Made by a program: the position numbers and the translations under genes. This document shows positions 27,733 to 37,199 of a stretch of 62,492 nt of DNA, piece after piece (positions within the stretch are counted from its first letter, which is position 1; each line of letters begins with the position of its first letter). The stretch is from Fulvivirga sp. GTDB taxonomy: Bacteria; Bacteroidota; Bacteroidia; Cytophagales; Cyclobacteriaceae. Where the stretch lies: NCBI GenBank assembly GCA_028280565.1, contig JANQLQ010000335.1, forward strand, positions 1-62,492, read 5' to 3'. Below the pieces are notes generated by a model, which made no database searches, was not told the DNA's origin, and saw only the letters and a program-made list of their open reading frames with translations.

Positions 27733-28740
27733 ATGAATAAGGTTATCTTGTGTTTGGTTTGCTTTATGTTTTCATGCATAGATGAAATCCCGTTCAGCCG
27801 AACATCGGGTAACCTGGAAGATATTGTCATTGACGGCTTTATTACAGATCAACAAGAACCTTACCGGGTGAGGCTTTCAAGGGCGGTTAGGGTTACCACT
27901 TTGCAAAACAATTTCAGGCCAGTGGAAAAAGCAGAAGTGAAAATTGAAGATGATACCGGGTTGGTGGTCCAGCTCAACGAAACCAGCCCCGGTATCTACC
28001 AAACAGATACTGCGCAGATGAGGGGTGAGGTAGGGCGTTCCTATCGTCTGAATGTACGAACAGCCGACAATTCCACCTATCAATCCACCTGGCAAAAGAT
28101 GCTCCCGGTGGTAAAAATGGATACACTTTTTTTTGAGGTGGAGGATTATGTGGAAACGTTTACAAATTTGAATGGCTCCACCGTCGAAATAGACCGGAAT
28201 CGATTGAAAATGCTGGCAGGAATTAATACGACAGGATCAGATGCAGGCTTTTACCGTGTCAAAACTAGGCAGATTGAAGAGATATTGACCTCAACTTTAG
28301 CCTGTTGTAGTCAATGTTGGGTAATATTTGAATTTCCTGATGTTAATATAATACTCGTAGATGGGACAAGATTTCGCGGTCAGCAGTTGGTGAATGTAGG
28401 TACGGTCTCTTACACGCAACTGTCGGAATACTTTATCGAAGTGGAGCTGCTCTCACTGTCACAGGAAGCATTTGATTTCTGGAACGTAGTGAAAGAACAA
28501 CGTTCAATCAATGGTAGTATTTTTGATCCCCTTCCTTCAACTTTGAGAGGGAATATTGAAAAAATAGGATCTGATGAGGTAGTTACAGGGTTCTTCAGCG
28601 CATCAGCTAGTGCTAAGCGCTCAATGATCATCGACCGGTCCAATATTAGCCCCCCTCCAAAGGCAGGAGTTACCCTGAGAGAAGGTGATTGCAGGGCAAT
28701 CTCAGGGGCGACTACAGAAAAACCTGATGTTTTTAACTAA
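27733..28740 (+). CDS. DUF4249-family lipoprotein
   Basis: The 335-residue protein has a lipobox MFS-C15. The N-terminal part is typical of DUF4249: IVIDGFITDQQEPYRVRLSRAV, then a carboxypeptidase-regulatory/Ig-like fold with KAEVKIEDDTG and Y-Q-T-D and Y-R-L-N-V segments. C-x-x-C-C-x-x-C-like cysteines occur near residues 192-196 (ACCSQCW), which is notable in a surface lipoprotein. It begins immediately after the receptor stop and probably acts as its outer-membrane partner. Function of the family is unknown. Confidence 0.85.
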   Translation: MNKVILCLVCFMFSCIDEIPFSRTSGNLEDIVIDGFITDQQEPYRVRLSRAVRVTTLQNNFRPVEKAEVKIEDDTGLVVQLNETSPGIYQTDTAQMRGEVGRSYRLNVRTADNSTYQSTWQKMLPVVKMDTLFFEVEDYVETFTNLNGSTVEIDRNRLKMLAGINTTGSDAGFYRVKTRQIEEILTSTLACCSQCWVIFEFPDVNIILVDGTRFRGQQLVNVGTVSYTQLSEYFIEVELLSLSQEAFDFWNVVKEQRSINGSIFDPLPSTLRGNIEKIGSDEVVTGFFSASASAKRSMIIDRSNISPPPKAGVTLREGDCRAISGATTEKPDVFN

Positions 28741-28763
28741 ATAGCTAATAAAAAGTTTATTAT

Positions 28764-30947
28764 ATGCGTCATAGTATCATCGTATTCTTGTCTTTAAGTC
28801 TTTTGGCGCTGGCACACGCCGCGTGTGGCCAGTCTGTTGCTCGTCAGTGGAACGAAGTATTGTTGGATGCGATACGACGAGATTTTGCACGTCCTACAGT
28901 TCATGCCAGGAACCTGTTTCATACCTCTGCGGTCATGTATGATGTATGGGCAATCTTCAATGAAGAGGCTACCCCATATTTAACAGGGCGAAGAGTGGGA
29001 GCATACCGTTGCGGTTTTAACGGGTTTGAACCCCAAGGTACAGGGGGTGATGATTTGAGAGAAGCCATGAGTTACGCCGCTTACAGGCTTTTATCTCATA
29101 GGTTTTCGAATTCACCGGGTCACGAAGAATCCCAACGTGACTTTGACTCGTTAATGCTACACCTCGGGTACGATAAAGATATAGTCGATGAAGATTATTC
29201 CTTAGGCTCCGCCGCAGCGTTGGGGAACTATGTGGCGAGCTGCATGATTGATTTTGGTTTGCAAGACGGTTCTAACGAGGAAAATGATTATGCTAACCTG
29301 TTTTATACCCCTGCCAATCCTTCGCTGATCTTGGAAGATCCCGGTAATCCGCGTATTATCGACCCTGATCGTTGGCAGCCCCTGACCTTTGAAGTTTTCA
29401 TTGGCCAAGGTGGGATTGAGATCCCTATTAATACTCCTCCCTTTTTAAGCCCCGAATGGGGTAATGTAGTGCCTTTCGCACTAACCGAACAGGATCTTAC
29501 TGTTAAAGAAAGAGATGGTCATGCTTATAATATTTACTATGATCCCGGCCCTCCACCCTTATTGGGAGCAGCTTTGCCGGAGGAATATAAATGGGGTTTT
29601 GCGCTGGTTTCTATTTGGTCCGCCCATATGACTGTTGATGATGAAGTGTATTGGGATATATCGCCAGCTTCACAAGGTAATATTAATATACAAGACTACC
29701 CGGCCGATTTTGAAGGCCATAGGGATTTTTACCCTTTAGAGGGAGGTGACATTGGCGAGGGACATGCCATAAACCCTAAAACAAACCTTCCTTATGATCC
29801 GCAAATGGTGAAAAGAGGTGATTATGTTCGTGTTTTGGCGGAATTTTGGGCAGACGGTCCAGATAGTGAAACACCTCCCGGTCATTGGTTCACTATTTTG
29901 AATAAAGTAAATGATCACCCGGAATTGGTAAAAAAACTCGGGGGAGAAGGCGAGGTATTAAGTGATTTAGAATGGGACATCAAAACATATTTTACCTTAG
30001 GAGGGACGATGCATGATGCTGCCATCTCTGGTTGGAGTATTAAAGGATATTACGATTATGTAAGGCCGATCTCCGCAATACGTTACATGGCAGCCCAAGG
30101 TCAATCGAGTGATGTCGATGCACCTAATTATTCAGAAAATGGGATTACACTGGTCCCGGGCTATGTAGAACTCGTGGAGAGCGACGACCCCTTGGTAGGG
30201 GAGAACCAGGAAAATCTAAATCAAATTAAGGTTTATGCTTGGAGAGGCCCAAATTATATTGATGATCCTGTCAACGATGTGGCAGGTGTGGGATGGATAT
30301 TAGCAGAAGATTGGTGGCCTTTTCAACGGCCTACTTTTGTTACACCACCTTTTGCCGGGTACGTTTCAGGGCATTCCACTTTTTCCAGCGCGGCGGCGGA
30401 AGTGTTAACCGCCCTTACAGGAGATCCTTTCTTCCCGGGAGGTGTGGGTGAATTTGAAATTGAGGCAGGTGAATTCTTAGTTTTTGAAGATGGCCCAAGT
30501 GAGGATTTTACATTGCAATGGGCAACCTACAGGGATGCATCGGACCAAACCAGTCTATCACGTATTTGGGGAGGCATTCATCCCCCAGCCGATGATATCC
30601 CCGGAAGGTTGATCGGAATTGAAGTAGGAGAAGATTCCTACCGCCTGGCCACGCGTTATTTTGAAGGCGATGTGGTAACGAGCATGTATGAAGCACTTGA
30701 CCAATCCTACATTACTATATATCCAAATCCTGCTTCTGAAATACTAAATGTGGAGTTTGCTTTGGAAAGTGATCTTTACCCTGTCGTCTCAATTATTAAT
30801 TCCAACGGTAGGATAATGGATGTTTCTTTCAAAAGAAAAGGACGAACATTTGCTGAATATGATATAAGCGCCTTACCACAAGGATTATACCTGGTCAATG
30901 TAGCTCACAATGGCTATATTCAAACAAATAGGATTGTAGTGAAGTAA
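28764..30947 (+). CDS. T9SS-exported vanadium haloperoxidase / PAP2-fold enzyme
   Basis: The 727-residue protein starts with a Sec signal peptide. It carries the complete three-part oxyanion site of the acid phosphatase/vanadium haloperoxidase superfamily: KX6RP at K427-R434-P435 (KGYYDYVRP), S-G-H at 535-537 (YVSGHSTFSSAAAEVL; Val precedes Ser where Pro is common), and SRX5HX3D at S599-R600-H606-D610 (SRIWGGIHPPAD). The last ~75 residues (IYPNPASEILNVEF..., LPQGLYLVNV, NRIVVK) are a type A T9SS sorting domain, so the enzyme should reach the cell surface or medium. It starts 23 nt after the DUF4249 gene in one likely operon. Halide oxidation versus phosphatase activity cannot be decided from sequence. 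Confidence 0.88.
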   Translation: MRHSIIVFLSLSLLALAHAACGQSVARQWNEVLLDAIRRDFARPTVHARNLFHTSAVMYDVWAIFNEEATPYLTGRRVGAYRCGFNGFEPQGTGGDDLREAMSYAAYRLLSHRFSNSPGHEESQRDFDSLMLHLGYDKDIVDEDYSLGSAAALGNYVASCMIDFGLQDGSNEENDYANLFYTPANPSLILEDPGNPRIIDPDRWQPLTFEVFIGQGGIEIPINTPPFLSPEWGNVVPFALTEQDLTVKERDGHAYNIYYDPGPPPLLGAALPEEYKWGFALVSIWSAHMTVDDEVYWDISPASQGNINIQDYPADFEGHRDFYPLEGGDIGEGHAINPKTNLPYDPQMVKRGDYVRVLAEFWADGPDSETPPGHWFTILNKVNDHPELVKKLGGEGEVLSDLEWDIKTYFTLGGTMHDAAISGWSIKGYYDYVRPISAIRYMAAQGQSSDVDAPNYSENGITLVPGYVELVESDDPLVGENQENLNQIKVYAWRGPNYIDDPVNDVAGVGWILAEDWWPFQRPTFVTPPFAGYVSGHSTFSSAAAEVLTALTGDPFFPGGVGEFEIEAGEFLVFEDGPSEDFTLQWATYRDASDQTSLSRIWGGIHPPADDIPGRLIGIEVGEDSYRLATRYFEGDVVTSMYEALDQSYITIYPNPASEILNVEFALESDLYPVVSIINSNGRIMDVSFKRKGRTFAEYDISALPQGLYLVNVAHNGYIQTNRIVVK

Positions 30948-31439
30948 AAGCCGGTATTTGACATATACCTAAAAATTGGTGAAGAATGTAGATCTTTCTC
31001 TACCTACAAAAATACTTTAACCAGTTGTATAGCTGCTAAATGGCAGTAATCGTTCTCTTTTAGCCATTCTATGACACTCGGTCCATACCTCAACCAAATG
31101 TGATCGTTATGATTTCAAATACCGGGCAATAGGATATCCCGGGGAAGTTTGAGATTATTGATTTCGTTATTTTTATGTCATTAAAATAATCTATAGTATA
31201 ATTTTAATTCGTTAAAAACGGGTAAGTTGTACTCATTTTATTGAGTATCTTTGATGTTGTGACTTTCTAGGTTTGTCACATAAGGCATCATGATCATAAT
31301 CTTTTTCAATACGTCGTGTATGTGTTTCTAAATGTGGATTTTAAGATTTGGATTAATAGACTTTATGCTATTTTCGCCATTGATCAATTTTCAATTTCAA
31401 ACTCTGCTCAGTTTGGCATATCAATGATCATTTTTTCAT
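30948..31439. other. Intergenic region before susC locus 3
   Basis: A/T-rich non-coding DNA. A weak 5-bp hairpin (GTAGA/TCTAC, 30988-31003) lies 40 nt after the haloperoxidase gene. I see no ORF, RNA gene or copy of the dispersed repeats. Confidence 0.4.
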
Positions 31440-31529
31440 CCCCCATATTGGGGTATTTTTAGAAATAGTCAGAAAATTCTTAGGTTTTTATCCAGGTAAT
31501 TGGGTTAAATTTAATGTTACGGTTATCAC
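31440..31529 (+). promoter_or_regulatory. Upstream control block of susC locus 3
   Basis: The block repeats that of locus 2: CCCCCATATTGGGG (31440-31453) with TATTTTTAGAAA, ATTGGGTTAAATTTA (31499-31513), and GGTTATCAC (31521-31529). Distances to the ATG are equal to those in locus 2, while intervening bases have drifted. Confidence 0.6.
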
Positions 31530-31570
31530 TTAATATGATTTCATGATCGTATTTAGTGACCCACCATAAC

Positions 31571-31605
31571 TAATTTTTAACCTAAACAAAACAATATGAA
31601 GAAGT
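31571..31605 (+). promoter_or_regulatory. Conserved susC leader, copy 3
   Basis: Identical over 35 bases to the leaders at 18858 and 37916 (core CCTAAACAAAACAATATG). Confidence 0.75.
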
Positions 31606-34600
31606 ATTTACTGCTTAGCTTCATGTTGACATTCGCATTGGTTTTTAAGGATGCGATTGCTCAACAACGAACCGTATCTGGTAAAGTGACCTCCATTGAG
31701 GATGGTTCCCCTTTACCCGGTGTAAATGTGGTACTTAAAGGAAGTACGTCGGGTACCGTCACGGATATTGACGGGCAATATTCATTATCAGTTCCTACGG
31801 AAGGCGGGGTGCTTGTTTTTTCTTTCATTGGTCTTTCTACTGAAGAGGTGGAAGTTGGCGTTAGGTCTTCCATCAATTTGCAGATGTCCCCGGATGTACA
31901 ACAATTATCCGAGGTGGTGGTAGTTGCTTTTGGAGAGCAATCCAAAAAAACCATGACAAGTTCCGTTTCTTCGGTTAATGCTGAAGAAATCGCCAACGTA
32001 TCGGTTCCCAACTTCGAAAGAAATTTGCAAGGAAGAGCCGCGGGTGTGAATGTAAGCGCTGCTTCGGGTACGCTTGGATCTCCTGCATACATCAGGATAC
32101 GGGGTACTTCATCTATCTCTGCCAGCAGCGAACCTCTTATTGTTATCGATGGTGTTCCACTGGTCCAGGAAAATGTAGGTACTACGGCTGGGGGCCAAGG
32201 TCAAAGTGCACTGTCCAGTTTAAACTCCAATGACATTGAATCCGTTGAGATCTTAAAAGATGCTGCGGGAACGGCGCTCTATGGATCACGAGCGGCGAAC
32301 GGCGTTATATTGATCACAACAAAAAGAGGAAAAGCGGGCAAGGCAACCGTTAATTTTGGAGGATATGCGGGTTGGCAAGAGGCTACTGATCTGCCTGATA
32401 TGTTATCCGGCCCAGAATTTACCGAGGCGTACAACGAATCAGTGATAGGGGGATTTGAATCCCTTGGCCAAAGCCGGGCTGACGCTGAAACTTCAGCAGC
32501 GGGCTTTTTGCTTGACCCTGATGAAATCAACGATACAGACTGGCTAGACCTTGTTACTCGGCGAGGGTTTGTCCAAGAGTATTTTGCCAATGTTTCAGGG
32601 GGTGATGAAAACACGAGGTATTATTTCGGTACTACCTATCGTGATGAAGAAGGATGGCTGGAAAATAATGATCTTACACGAACCGGTGTACGGGTGAGTA
32701 TTGATCAGCGTATCACCGATAAAATCCAAGCAGGAATAACGGTTTCCCCTACACGAACGGTCATTAACAGGGTCTCGGAAGATAATGAAGTAAATGCACC
32801 TTACACATTTGCTCAATTGATCGCGCCGGTTGGGGCGAATACAGATGAAGAAGGTAACTTGGTGGATGATCCGTCACCGTTTTTTAGAGCATTTAATGGC
32901 ACTCCCACCATCAATGGCGAGGAGCAAGAATTTGTGACTACTACTACACAAACGTTAGGGAGTGGCTACCTAGATGTCGAGATCATTGACGGTCTCAGTG
33001 CCAGGACCGACCTCGGTTTTAGCTTTTTCCAATATGAAGAGCGACTGCGTTCTGGGCAAAGAAGTACCAGGGGTTTTCCTACGGGTTTTGCCAGGGCACT
33101 GAATAGGCAAAGGTTGAATTACACATGGACCAACTTACTGACTTACCAGAATTCATTTAATGAAGTTCATAACCTCTTGGTACAGGGCGGTACCCAGTAT
33201 CAAAGTTCCAGGACCACACAATTCTTTGCAGACGGAACCGGGTTTCCCGGTGATCCTTTTACCACGTTGGATTCAAGGGCTACAGCCTCTGATGCAGGTG
33301 GAATTGACACGGAGTTTGATTTTTTTGGGATCCTTGGTCGTGTACAATATGATTATGAGCAGCGCTACCTCTTCAGTTTTAATATCAGGAGAGACGGTTC
33401 CTCCCGGTTCAGCGAGGGCAACAGGTTTGGTACATTCCCCTCCGTAGCGGTGGGTTGGAATATCGCGGAAGAGAGTTTTTTTGAGCCTGTGGGTTTTGTG
33501 AACCTGTTAAAAGTACGAGCAAGTTATGGACAAATCGGTAACGCAGAGATTGGTAATTTTGATGCGCTTGCCTTGGCTTCTGGTGATGCCGCCTACAATG
33601 GCAACCCGGGTACAAGAGCTACCCAATTGTCGAACCCGGATCTCCAGTGGGAAACTACTAACCAACTAGATGTTTCTTTGGATTTTGCTTTATTTAATAA
33701 CCGGCTCTCAGGTACATTTACCTACTACAATAAGCAAACAGAAGATCTGTTATTAGACGTACAGATTCCCGCCACCAATGGTTTTGCTACTTTGACGCAG
33801 AATATTGGTGAGCTCCAGAATACAGGGATCGAGATCGACTTGCGTGGTACTATTTTGCAAGGACCTGTGACGTGGGACTTGGGAGTGAACCTGGCCACGA
33901 TCAACAATGAAGTTACCGAATTAACACCTGATACGGATATTATCCGTTTCGGCGCAGATGGTGAAAACGTTGTGCAAGTGGGGCAACCTGTAGGTGCGTT
34001 TAGCCTGGTAAATTACGCCGGTGTCGACCCCGAGACGGGAGATGCTCTTTTCTTTCAAACCGATGAAAACGGAAACTTGACGGATCAAACTACCAATCGT
34101 TATAGTCTAAACGATCGTGTTATCTCCGGAGATCCATTTCCTGATTTTTTCGGGGGTATCAACAGCACATGGTCTTGGAGAGGAATAGAATTGACGACTT
34201 TTTGGCAGTACACCGTAGGTAACGATGTATTTAGGGAAGAAGGACAATTCAGCCAGACTGGTCCTGCTTCTCTTTTTAACCAAGAGACGAGCCAGTTAAA
34301 TTACTGGACAGTTGACAACAGGAACACTGATATACCCAAGCCGGTGAATACCGCGATAGTGAGCGATGCTGCGCCAAATGGTAATCAAGCTTCTACCCGG
34401 TACCTAGAGGATGGCAGCTACATTCGCTTAAAAACATTGGCCCTAGGGTATACATTGCCTTCTGACCTTACCGGCAGAATAGGAATCACACGAGCCAAAG
34501 TTTTCTTTATGGGGCAGAATTTGTTGACCTTCACCGACTACGGTGGTCCCGACCCGGAAGTGAACTCCAACCGGGCCGATAATGCCAATGTATCGCAAGG

Positions 34601-34664
34601 AAATACCTTTTTTGCGGCTCCACAGGCAAGAACGTATACGTTTGGTTTGAATTTTACCCTTTAA
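31596..34664 (+). CDS. SusC/RagA-family TonB-linked outer-membrane transporter (locus 3)
   Basis: The 1022-residue protein has a signal peptide, the shared N-terminal domain (SGKVTSIEDGSPLPGVNVVLKGS), and a plug with VVVVAFGEQSKKTMTSSV, YIRIRGTSSIS, PLIVIDGVPL and TALYGSRAANGVI. The barrel ends TFGLNFTL. The partner SusD begins 10 nt after its stop. No extra lipoprotein gene follows; a clear terminator closes the two-gene operon at 36195-36227. Confidence 0.96.
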   Translation: MKKYLLLSFMLTFALVFKDAIAQQRTVSGKVTSIEDGSPLPGVNVVLKGSTSGTVTDIDGQYSLSVPTEGGVLVFSFIGLSTEEVEVGVRSSINLQMSPDVQQLSEVVVVAFGEQSKKTMTSSVSSVNAEEIANVSVPNFERNLQGRAAGVNVSAASGTLGSPAYIRIRGTSSISASSEPLIVIDGVPLVQENVGTTAGGQGQSALSSLNSNDIESVEILKDAAGTALYGSRAANGVILITTKRGKAGKATVNFGGYAGWQEATDLPDMLSGPEFTEAYNESVIGGFESLGQSRADAETSAAGFLLDPDEINDTDWLDLVTRRGFVQEYFANVSGGDENTRYYFGTTYRDEEGWLENNDLTRTGVRVSIDQRITDKIQAGITVSPTRTVINRVSEDNEVNAPYTFAQLIAPVGANTDEEGNLVDDPSPFFRAFNGTPTINGEEQEFVTTTTQTLGSGYLDVEIIDGLSARTDLGFSFFQYEERLRSGQRSTRGFPTGFARALNRQRLNYTWTNLLTYQNSFNEVHNLLVQGGTQYQSSRTTQFFADGTGFPGDPFTTLDSRATASDAGGIDTEFDFFGILGRVQYDYEQRYLFSFNIRRDGSSRFSEGNRFGTFPSVAVGWNIAEESFFEPVGFVNLLKVRASYGQIGNAEIGNFDALALASGDAAYNGNPGTRATQLSNPDLQWETTNQLDVSLDFALFNNRLSGTFTYYNKQTEDLLLDVQIPATNGFATLTQNIGELQNTGIEIDLRGTILQGPVTWDLGVNLATINNEVTELTPDTDIIRFGADGENVVQVGQPVGAFSLVNYAGVDPETGDALFFQTDENGNLTDQTTNRYSLNDRVISGDPFPDFFGGINSTWSWRGIELTTFWQYTVGNDVFREEGQFSQTGPASLFNQETSQLNYWTVDNRNTDIPKPVNTAIVSDAAPNGNQASTRYLEDGSYIRLKTLALGYTLPSDLTGRIGITRAKVFFMGQNLLTFTDYGGPDPEVNSNRADNANVSQGNTFFAAPQARTYTFGLNFTL

Positions 34665-34674
34665 TCCGAGGACG

Positions 34675-36159
34675 ATGAAAAACATATTCATTTTATTTTT
34701 ACTCTTGATCATCACAGTTTCTTGTGACCTTGATGATATTGAACCTCAACAATCCATTTCATTAGATGCCGCTTTTGCGGACGAAACGGCGATAAGGTTT
34801 GCCCTGAACGGGATGTATGATGCTTACCAAGACGATGACGTAGGAGCCACATTCATCACGATGTCCGCAGATTTAATGGCAAATCGAGATATGGAGTTTA
34901 GAGGGAGTTTTACCTCGTTACAGGAGATCCGTTCTAAGACTTTGGTTACCAGTAATGTACAGGTAAGTGCTACTTGGATTGATACTTACGAAACCATAAA
35001 TGCAGCGAATGCCATTATTGAGGCGATCGAAGCGAACCCAGACCTGGAAGAGGGGGCGGCAGGAGCTGCCAGGGGCCAGTCCTTGGCGATGAGAGCCTAT
35101 TTACACTTCGAATTAGTCAGGCTTTATGGAGAAACCCCCTTTGTGCCGGGTTCTACCGTAGCCTCAAATACGCAATTAGGCGTACCTATTATTTTGGAAG
35201 CAACTCTCTCTTCTGATGGTATTACTCGCCCCGCTAGGAACACCGTTGCAGAAGTTTACCAGCGGGTACTTGATGATTTGGCTGAAGCCATTACTTTGAT
35301 GGAAGCTAACGGCGGTGGAGGACAGGGCCAAATCGACACAGAAGTGGCTAAGAGCATGTTGGCCCGAGTTTATTTGCAAATGGGTGACTACGCTAATGTG
35401 TTAACGGTAACCGATGATATTATTGCCACGGGCGGATTTAGCTTAGTGCCTGACATTGCTGATTTTTTTGCCGAAGACGGTGAATTTAGTAGTGAATCTA
35501 TTTTTGAGGTTTCTAACTTAGATGATGATGGACCTCCGGGCCAAACGTTGACCGATTTTTATAGTATTGACGGTCGAGATGACGTGATTGCTTCCGAGGC
35601 CTATTTGGCATTGGAAGCGCAACTGTTCAATGATCGTTTGAATCAACTTTTCACAGATAATAACTACACGGTAATGGATCATCGGTATTCTGAGCTTCTT
35701 GTAGCATCAAGTAATGCGAATGATACTGATTTACGCGTAAATAAGTATGAAGATGCTGAAAACGAGGCAGATAATACACCTGTATTTAGATATGCCGAAA
35801 TTTTACTTTCTAACGCAGAGGCCAACGTACGTGAAAATGGTCGAAGTCAAGGCGCCTTGGATCTATTAAATGAAGTACGCAATCGTTCGATTCGTGTAGA
35901 AGATGAGCTTGGTTTGCCAGTAGATAATGCGGCAAGCTATGAATTAGCGGACTTTACTACAGATCAAGAAATGATCGATGCCATTCTTTTAGAAAGAAGA
36001 GTAGAACTCGCTTTTGAAGGTTACGCATTTCATGATCTGACCCGGCTGAATTCAGCCCCGGAAGGTTTTTCATTTGGTGACGGTCGGTTGGCTTGGCCCA
36101 TTCCCCAACGAGAAAGGGATGTCAATGGCAACTTGGAACAAAATCCTGCTTACAGGTAA
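34675..36159 (+). CDS. SusD/RagB-family lipoprotein (locus 3)
   Basis: The 494-residue protein has a lipobox TVS-C17 followed by the acidic DLDDIEPQQSIS segment. SusD landmarks are GQSLAMRAYLHFELVRLYGETPFVPG, RYAEILLSNAEANVRENG and ILLERRVELAFEGYAFHDLTRL, with LAWPIPQRERDVNGNLEQNPAY at the end. It shares the D-x-x-P-Q-Q-S-x-S start and overall length with the locus 4 SusD (also 494 residues), so loci 3 and 4 are probably the most recent duplicates here. Confidence 0.95.
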   Translation: MKNIFILFLLLIITVSCDLDDIEPQQSISLDAAFADETAIRFALNGMYDAYQDDDVGATFITMSADLMANRDMEFRGSFTSLQEIRSKTLVTSNVQVSATWIDTYETINAANAIIEAIEANPDLEEGAAGAARGQSLAMRAYLHFELVRLYGETPFVPGSTVASNTQLGVPIILEATLSSDGITRPARNTVAEVYQRVLDDLAEAITLMEANGGGGQGQIDTEVAKSMLARVYLQMGDYANVLTVTDDIIATGGFSLVPDIADFFAEDGEFSSESIFEVSNLDDDGPPGQTLTDFYSIDGRDDVIASEAYLALEAQLFNDRLNQLFTDNNYTVMDHRYSELLVASSNANDTDLRVNKYEDAENEADNTPVFRYAEILLSNAEANVRENGRSQGALDLLNEVRNRSIRVEDELGLPVDNAASYELADFTTDQEMIDAILLERRVELAFEGYAFHDLTRLNSAPEGFSFGDGRLAWPIPQRERDVNGNLEQNPAYR

Positions 36160-36194
36160 GTTATACAGGGTACATAGAATTAAGTAATTCTCAT

Positions 36195-36227
36195 AAGTAC
36201 TGGCCCGGAAAGGGTCAGTACTTTTTT
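36195..36227 (+). terminator. Intrinsic terminator of susCD locus 3
   Basis: AAGTACTGGCCC (36195-36206) pairs with GGGTCAGTACTT (36212-36223), with one G-U pair and loop GGAAA, followed by six T (36222-36227). It is a strong rho-independent terminator 35 nt after the susD stop. Confidence 0.85.
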
Positions 36228-36317
36228 ATTTGTATTGGTTGATTCTCAACTGCCAATCCTCTTTTTCTCTTACTAGGCTAAATCATCCCATGTCACCGGC
36301 TCAAACTGGTAAGCTTT

Positions 36318-36490
36318 TAACCTGGACTCGATTAAAAAAGCGACCGTCATCCCGCGTCGGTGGTTGTGAGAGGGCTAATGGCGAGAGCCGGAATCTGCTG
36401 TGTCGTAGAACTGAAGCTACCACCCTTTTTAAAGACTGTGAAATTATTCAAACCTCATTTTAAGCCTAGGCCAGCATGATTTTAAATCGA
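36318..36490 (-). repeat. Family A dispersed repeat, copy 2
   Basis: This 173-bp element is the reverse complement of the copies at 18146-18306 and 47330-47502. It keeps TAACCTGGACTC, GAATCTGCTGTGTCGTAGAA and GATTTTAAATCGA. It begins 10 nt after the stop of the minus-strand gene at 36501. The plus-strand frame at 36230-36463 runs through this repeat and is not a gene. Confidence 0.85.
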
Positions 36491-36500
36491 AGAGTTAGTT

Positions 36501-37199
36501 TTAACTCGAAAATATCCTTTCAAAAAAACGTCTTAAGTCTCCTACGGAATCAAAATTGATATTGTCCTCTTTGATTATGGCACTGATTTCTTTTTTTCCG
36601 GGCGTATTGGGAATCTCGCTTATCCCTTTGCCGTTATTTTTGTATTCTTTTAATGAGCCCTCGTAGTGGTAATAATGCCGGTAATTATTCTTGAATTCAT
36701 CATATTTATTCCCGCCGGCAAATGCACCCTGGTAATTGGCCTTAATAAACTTCTTTTTATGTTGCCTCAGGATCATGATTTCTTGGTTAGAGAATATCTT
36801 TTCCATAAAATCATACTGCGCCTCTGATAATACTTTTATGAAACGCACCAAACTAGCACCTTGGCCTATATCAAAGCTGTCCACTTTGTTTGAGTGCAGT
36901 GAAATCACTTTTCCCAAGCTTTTTGCCAAAATTACATTTTCATGGACATTATACTTTAATGGAACTCCGTGGAACTTTTCGTTCGCTAGGTACACTGAGC
37001 CCTTCACCCAGTCTTGTTCGTAGTATGGAGAACCTTTGACTCCTTCATACCGGGCATCAAAACCTTGGACAAGATTAGTACCATTGCCGTCAAGAGCCAC
37101 GATATTCTGATTCCCAGCTTCCGAGTTTTGTAAGGTTTGGCTCAAAATACTACTTGTACAAATAGATATTCCTACCAGGATTATTGTTACTTTTTTCAT
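36501..37199 (-). CDS. Secreted protein of unknown function (paralogue of the 43777 gene)
   Basis: The 232-residue protein has a Sec signal peptide (MKKVTIILVGISICTSSILS). I do not recognise a named family. A core motif, R-Y-E-G-V-x-G-x-P-Y-x-x-x-x-W-x-x-G (about residues 50-67), followed by L-K-Y-N-V-H-E-N-V and later K-K-F-I-K-A-N-Y-Q-G, is shared with the protein at 43777-44487. The two differ elsewhere. Such modules are, from memory, common in short secreted Bacteroidota proteins adjacent to other surface genes. It is transcribed opposite to the susCD loci on either side and has no evident operon partner. Confidence 0.72.
   Translation of the reverse strand: MKKVTIILVGISICTSSILSQTLQNSEAGNQNIVALDGNGTNLVQGFDARYEGVKGSPYYEQDWVKGSVYLANEKFHGVPLKYNVHENVILAKSLGKVISLHSNKVDSFDIGQGASLVRFIKVLSEAQYDFMEKIFSNQEIMILRQHKKKFIKANYQGAFAGGNKYDEFKNNYRHYYHYEGSLKEYKNNGKGISEIPNTPGKKEISAIIKEDNINFDSVGDLRRFFERIFSS

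Noticed and set aside
36230-36463. 77-residue plus-strand frame
   Set aside because: It runs from the locus 3 terminator into the family A repeat, and the translation has no protein features.
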